Source of the DNA: Pseudoscleropodium purum | Lineage: Eukaryota > Streptophyta > Bryopsida > Hypnales > Brachytheciaceae | DNA length: 64,000 bases | Assembly (NCBI GenBank): GCA_963969395.1 | Contig: OZ017800.1 | Coordinates: 16,152,479-16,216,478 of the forward strand | Reading direction: 5' to 3' | Part shown: one piece after another, positions 58,791-64,000 of the stretch | Layout: each line of letters opens with the position of its first letter | Position numbering within the stretch: position 1 is the first letter of the stretch | Position numbers and translations under genes: made by a program | Notes under the pieces: generated by a model | Databases searched by the model: none | What the model was told of the DNA's origin: nothing | What the model saw: the letters and a program-made list of their open reading frames with translations, nothing else

Positions 58791-61641
58791 TTGGATACTT
58801 TTTCTTGTAGAACATTTCATACACCTGAAGAGTTTACAACTTCTGTACCTACACTACCTGAAGGAGTTTTTCAGTGTGATGGAATTCCTCGAGCAAAATG
58901 GAATACGATGCCAGTCACTATCAGAAACGATGCTGGGGATGATGTCGCAAATGCAATTTGTTATAATGTGGATCCCGAGCTCGTCATCGATACAAATGGA
59001 GAGCCTTTGGGTGATGATCGAGTGGCCATTCAAATTGCAGAGTCTTTATGTGAAGAGGAAGTTCCATCCTCTTGGATGTGGTCAATGCGATCTTGGTACA
59101 TTAAACAAGTATTTCTGAATGGTGCCAATTTGTATGACCATGACGAAACGTACATTTACAATACAACTGTGTCTACCGCGAACAGAAGAGTTCATAAAGG
59201 ACTTCGACGATATGAAAGCATGCGTGAAAGGCTTGAGCCTAATCTTCCTCCAAAAAAGGAATCCCTCCTCACAATGCAGTCTATTGTTGAAGTATCAACT
59301 ATAACATGTTGTGTGAAAAAGTGCTTACAGCCTTTCCCACGTGGACAAATTCAAGCCATCCGGTGTCAACTTCATATGAATGACGGAGTGTATGCCCGCA
59401 GGAAGTGTCTTCTTGAGGTACATCGGCAAATCCACAAAGACAATGACGGCAAGGATTGTATCACCTTGAAAGGAAGGGAAGTGTGTCCTCTAGCTTGGTA
59501 CACCATCCACGGTATATCAAAAGCAACTTTCTATAGGTACAAGGAAATGGTTAGAGCTAGGAAGCAAGCAAAGGGGCACGGGAATTCGGGGTCCAAGAAA
59601 CCCTGTACACATACCTTGCAAGCAACTGCCACGCTTCGGACATTGCTTGTGTCAAATGCAAACAAAATGCCACATAAAACTAGGACAATGGAGTCTGGAA
59701 AGAAAGTGACCGCAATGGTTTTGCCATCACCATTTCGTTGGCGTGACCAATTGCCAATCCTCAATGAGGCCAATGCAATGTTGAATTTACAACCAATATC
59801 ATCTAGTGGCTTGAGCAACATTCGGTGTGCTTCTTTTCCAGAGTATGCACCAAAGGCTCGAGGAGATACTTTTGTGCGTTGTGGCTTGTGTGATCAATAC
59901 AAGCAACTCAGATGTGCATGCACTCCATTTTCGGTTGCACAAGAAAAGTGGTCTACACTTTTAAATATTCACCTTGTAGGCCAAAGGGCACATAGAGAAT
60001 TGTACTATACAAATCGTTATATATCTGAAAAATACCTTGACAAAATGCTCACTATCATTCATGACAAAATGGATCACTCCAAGACGGCTTTGCCACACTT
60101 CTCTCACAAGACCAAGTCGATAGATCCTTTTATGAAGATGTCCATTGATGTGACGGGTATGATAGCACATGGTCATGGTGATGTCCGATATGCACACTAT
60201 GGCCTCAACATATTTCCAACAGACTCAAACCATACTGTTGGATCCATTGCAAAATTATTGCGTGATTTAGAAACACCTTCAAAGAATTCTTCCCGCAATT
60301 TATTTTCAGTAGAAGAAGGGCAATCCTTGTTAACAAAGGCGCTTTTGAGTGGTTCAGAAGCTTGCTTGGATTCACTACTTCCCCCTTTTGATGAATCACT
60401 TTTGGCTCATCCTCTTCCACCAATATTAACTTTACAGCTTGATAATTGCTCTGGAGACAACAAGAACCGATGGGTTTTTGCCTATTGCTCTTTGCTAGTG
60501 TACAAAGGCATTTTCAAGGAGGTATACATAAATTTCCTTATTGTTGGGCATACTCACGAAGACATCGATGCTCTTTTTGGTCGATGGAGCACGAAGTTGA
60601 AAATGAATGACTACCCAACACTTCCGAAGTTGATGAAATCATTTATGGATTGTGAATCACCCCGTAATTCCTCATCTTGTAGAGGAGGTTCCGGACTTCA
60701 AGACATTTGTGCATGGATATTTGGGTACAGGTGGAAATTTTTTAGAAGGTCATTCTTTTTCCCAACAGTTCAAGTTTTCTATGAATTCTGATGGATGGCC
60801 CATAATGGAGTATAAGGACCTTTGCACTGACAAGGACTGGTTGCCGGAAAATGGCAAAGGAATTCGGTTGTGGAATGAGACTGAAGATGGGCGTCCTAAA
60901 GTATCCAATGGTAGTCCACTACCTCTAAAACCGGAGCAAATTAAAGCCTTTGTTGAGGTAAAGAAAGGATTAAATGGTTTCATTGCTTATTGGAACCAAA
61001 TGGCCAACGACAATGCCTCTGGAGAATTTAGACGAAAAAACGATCCCATCAAGAAGTATTGGGTAGGTGTTAGAGCTGCATTTGATGCACCTCTACAAGT
61101 GCGAGAGAGGCTATTAGATGCTTTTTGGCCTACTTCTAGAGTCACTCATGACGACGTTGACCAAAGGCAAAGAGATGGCACAATGAATGAAGAAGAAGCA
61201 AAGGATCGCCCCTTTGTTGGACGTAGGCGTGATCGTCCTCCACCTTCATTTCGTATTGTACGTGATACGCATGCAGGTTCATTTGTTGTAGTGCGCCCTG
61301 CAGATGGTGACCCAAAGCCATTTTGGCTTGCAAGGGCGATTACAAAGCCGAATCCAGATCCATCGCACATAAAACAAATCCAAATTTAGTATTGGACACC
61401 AGCTCCGGATCGAAACATTGACATGGAGACTTATGGTGGGTGGGACACAAATGGAGGGATTCAATGGCGTGAAGACACAATAATATCTCCAACATGGTCG
61501 AATACAGATTGTATTATGACAGCATGGAAGCCTAGTTTTAGAAACGAAACAGTAAACCCGCGAGCATCAATTTTGAAAAAGCAAATTGAGATCATCAAAG
61601 CATCATTGGCAGCTTTTATAGTTGAAGAAGAGACTAGTTAG
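58791..61641 (+). pseudogene. DUF7869-type DDE-like transposase gene, right arm
   Basis: The open frame starts without an ATG. A pyrimidine-rich tract ending in TAG at about 58809 looks like a splice acceptor, so an upstream exon is probably missing or hidden. A C-x2-C-x7-C-x-C cluster lies at residues 364-377. The DDE-like sites are D425/D428 (HDKMDHSK), D551 (LQLDNCSGDNKN) and D593 (GHTHEDIDALFGRW), the pattern I recall for the RNase-H-like DUF7869 family of plants and protists. Near 60650 the frame shifts by +1, after which a frame with HLVEEVPDF continues to TAG 61387 and, past that, to TAG 61639. Both lesions occur in the left arm as well. It is a transposase-like pseudogene. The family name comes from memory. 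Confidence 0.72.
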
Positions 61642-61939
61642 AATCTTCAATCCACGGATGAAGAATTCGTACTTAAATAAGTGAAGTGTTGTTTATATAG
61701 TTGAAAATATTATTTTTAGTTTTTGCATATTTTGAGCTCTACACATGGATATATGAATGTATTAAGTTTGTTATGATACAAAAGCAATCTAGTGCCGGAT
61801 GACTACTGATTTCTATCAATGAAGTCATTTTTCTTATTATGATGTTTTTGAATTCTCTGCAAATGTATTGTACAATCATAAGGGATAGAAATAATTATGT
61901 TTCTTTTTATTACAATATGGAATAAAGAGTCTTTAGACC
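61642..61939. other. 3' flank of the right-arm gene
   Basis: Noncoding AT-rich sequence matching 36137-36434 in inverse. Ends at AGACC, the expected target duplication of the next LTR element. Confidence 0.5.
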
Positions 61940-64000
61940 TGTCGCAGCACAGGGCAGGTCAATTCCCCATTATACTCACAAAAATCGCTCTAGAGTATAA
62001 CTAAGTGACTCTAAAGATCGAACCCACGAGATCCTGTGAAGTATCTAGCTCTATTAAGCAGTTAAGCTCAGTCAGTATGCCAATCTTACTTTCCGGTCCT
62101 AGATCTAGAACCAGAAATATTACCACACCGGATAACTACAGACCGGATTACTCCTTCTTCCGGTCCTACTAACTATCCGGTCCGTACAAATACCCAAATC
62201 CCAGGATCTCACAACTTCCGATCCTGGAAATCCGTTCTGACCAATCCGGTCGGAATGGTCATCCTGTACTCGTAATCCTATCTGGTTTGGTTTTGCCTCT
62301 GTTTCACCATCAGAGGGGTCGCCGCTTAATTTTGAGAGTGGTAGGCCCACCACTCCTTCCGTGACTTATAGTGGCTGAAGACCCACTGTCCTACCTTCTA
62401 GACTCCTAAGCTAATCCGGATCCGGTTTGGTCCTTCACAACAACCCAGATAGCAATCCGGGTCGTAGGTCACACAAAGACCCCACACTCGACCCTCTCGT
62501 ACTACAACGACCTTGATGCTACTTCCGATCCGTGCGAAGACAAGGGGTTACAAGTGCACCCGTCCGTTCCAACATCAACTAAAGTTCTTCCGTTACCCCT
62601 ACGGGTGGTGAGACCTCACAGGAGATCGGACACTCGACCGGATTTCCCACCCGGGAGTTCTAGCGCAGCTAAGGAATCCCTCCCTACCCGCCTAGCCTAA
62701 CAACGGCTTTCTCACCCGGAATCTCAAACTCTAGACGTGCTGAGGAACTAAGTTCACTCCCAACTCTTCGGTACCTACTCACATGCACCTTGGATCGGAA
62801 AATAAACACCAAGGGGAGAAATCACTTACAAACTCACTCGTACTATCCTAACTCCACATCATACAATCCTGTCGCGCTGGAGAGAGATACACAACGAAGA
62901 GAATGGAAAGGTACAAGAAGTTTGCAAAATGAACAACTCCCAATTCCCATCTCAGGAACCGATTTATATACAAAGGGTCAAAACCCTAAAAGCACAAAAA
63001 GGAGCGGAAAACCCGTGGGGGTCCGCCGCCACCTAAATCTAACTTCCGGTCTAACCTAATACTATTGAGCCGGATCCGGATCCGGATCCGCTCCTACTCC
63101 TAACTGAAATTAAAATCCTATCTACCCTACAACTCTAGATCCTATCGTCGGGCTTCCGACCTCCGGGGTTAGCTCCTCGAAGACTTCGCTCAAATTTCGG
63201 ACCCGTTCCCCCTCCTCAGGATTCGGTCCGGGTGGAGACTCCAAGTCGATGGTAATATCCGGTCTCGAGCCCGGAGTCCCAGTCCGTGCAGACTTCTTGG
63301 ACTCAGGAGTCCAATCCTTCCTGTCCTTTCCCATAGTTGCATCCGGAAAGAGGTCCGGTAGAGAGATGTCCGAAAGGTGAATACCTTTGTCGCACGTCGC
63401 TCCCGTCAGCTTCCGGCTGCTCTCCTCGATCCGGTCCGCTGCCTTCCGCCCCTCCACCATTGCCGTCTCCACCTGCTCGGCGAAGTCCGCGAGAATCCGG
63501 ACCATCCGGGAACCGGATAGTTTCTTCTCTTCGTGGATCTTCTCGTCGAAGAGCTTCGCCTTGGCCGCTGCCGTTCCGGTCTCTCCCAGGACCGTCTTGA
63601 TCTGCTCGGCCACCTTCCGAGTCTCCTCCGCCATCTCCCGAGCGGCCGTCACGTCTTCCTGATAGGCGAAAAGTGTTGCCTTCAGTTTATCTACCTCCTC
63701 CTGCAACCGGCGGATCTCGGCTTCCTGCTTCCGGGTCTCTTCCGGATTCGTGATGCATTGCGCCACTTGTTCCGCCAAGTTGCTGTCCGGTGCAGCACCC
63801 ACCAACTTGCCGATTGCCGCAAGCGTCCTGTGCTTCACCTCCCAATCCGCCCTGATGTTGCAGAGGACGTTGATCAGACCGTTGAACGGATCTTGCATAT
63901 CCGGATCTCCCCCGGAATTGGTCTTCTCGGCTTCCGGTTTCTCTTCCGGGGCCGGTTTGTCTTGACCGGGAGGCGTCCCGCGCTTGTGTGGAGGCGTCAG
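61940..64000 (-). mobile_element. Long-LTR element entering from the right, partial
   Basis: Starts at TGTCGCAG directly after the palindrome arm and runs off the window. It has the long LTR form in reverse orientation to the insertion in the left arm. Whether it is a solo LTR, a tandem or a full element cannot be seen. AGACC at 61935-61939 should recur on its far side. Confidence 0.88.
63122..64000 (-). CDS. LTR-encoded protein, copy 3, C-terminal part
   Basis: Open from the window edge to TAG at 63122. It corresponds to the part after the internal TAG: basic Pro/Lys stretch, coiled coil and Pro-rich tail. Differences from copies 1 and 2 are few and mostly conservative. Whether the internal TAG is present in this copy lies outside the window, which would be a useful test. 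Confidence 0.6.
   Translation of the reverse strand: MTPPHKRGTPPGQDKPAPEEKPEAEKTNSGGDPDMQDPFNGLINVLCNIRADWEVKHRTLAAIGKLVGAAPDSNLAEQVAQCITNPEETRKQEAEIRRLQEEVDKLKATLFAYQEDVTAAREMAEETRKVAEQIKTVLGETGTAAAKAKLFDEKIHEEKKLSGSRMVRILADFAEQVETAMVEGRKAADRIEESSRKLTGATCDKGIHLSDISLPDLFPDATMGKDRKDWTPESKKSARTGTPGSRPDITIDLESPPGPNPEEGERVRNLSEVFEELTPEVGSPTIGSRVVG

Larger units (their letters stand above)
53842..61939 (-). repeat. Right arm of the giant inverted duplication
   Basis: Reverse complement of the left arm, uninterrupted over 8,098 bp, so it shows the arrangement before the LTR insertion. It ends at 61939 because another LTR element enters there. The true palindrome may be longer. Confidence 0.95.

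Noticed and set aside
36137..61939. Palindrome as long terminal inverted repeats of one intact element
   Set aside because: The spacer shows no recombinase or transposase gene and the outer ends cannot be seen on the right. No target duplication can be tested in this window.

Overview
The window looks like repeat-dense nuclear DNA of a land plant. I favour a gymnosperm such as a yew or another conifer, because several families here (the LTR-encoded ORF, the kinase-like gene, the RING gene and the DUF7869-type gene) match proteins I remember from such genomes. That is recall, not a search. I see no ordinary intact host gene, no rRNA or tRNA gene and no CRISPR array. Nearly every long reading frame belongs to a mobile element, and most carry in-frame stops.

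Region 1 (1-11.0 kb) is AT-rich noncoding DNA with one GC-rich relic near 1.7-2.5 kb. Region 2 (11.0-35.8 kb) is a nest. A decayed transposase-like gene ('gene H', plus strand) is split by a 20.7-kb DNA transposon with 11-bp terminal inverted repeats (CAGGGTTGACA) and a perfect 8-bp target duplication (TATTGAGG). Removing the transposon brings gene H back into one frame across the junction. The transposon carries three decayed genes: a protein-kinase-like gene and a Gly/Ser-rich gene (minus strand), and a coiled-coil/RING gene (plus strand). The last two share an N-terminal candidate zinc domain with conserved C-x31-C-x3-H spacing. GTCCGCC-rich arrays lie at both ends and next to the gene starts. 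A full-length Ty3-type LTR retrotransposon (14314-23277, minus strand, Athila/Tat-like, tRNA-Asp-type primer site) is nested 43 bp inside the left end.

Region 3 (36.1-61.9 kb) is a giant inverted duplication: two near-identical arms of about 8.1 kb around a 3.4-kb unique spacer. Each arm carries a decayed DUF7869-type (DDE-like) transposase gene, upstream tandem repeats built on a 29-bp palindrome centred on TGASTCA, a roughly 150-bp tandem repeat and an 18-bp AT minisatellite that differs by one unit between arms. The left arm is broken by a 6,158-bp insertion with 5-bp duplication GAATG. The right arm keeps the matching empty site.

That insertion, and another entering at 61940 and running off the window, belong to an LTR family related to the Ty3 element. 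Its LTR is about 3.3 kb long because it contains a complete gene unit: TATA box, leader hairpin, start-stop uORF, and a long reading frame broken once by TAG. The 1.5-kb LTRs of the Ty3 element look like deletion derivatives of this long LTR, through GGGTCC direct repeats that bound a 1,779-bp module.

The order of events that can be read is: gene H, then the multi-gene transposon, then the Ty3 element inside it; and separately, decay of the DUF7869 gene, then the inverted duplication, then the LTR insertion in one arm. The stop codons are rich in TAG, as expected if CAG codons in methylated repeats decayed by C-to-T change.
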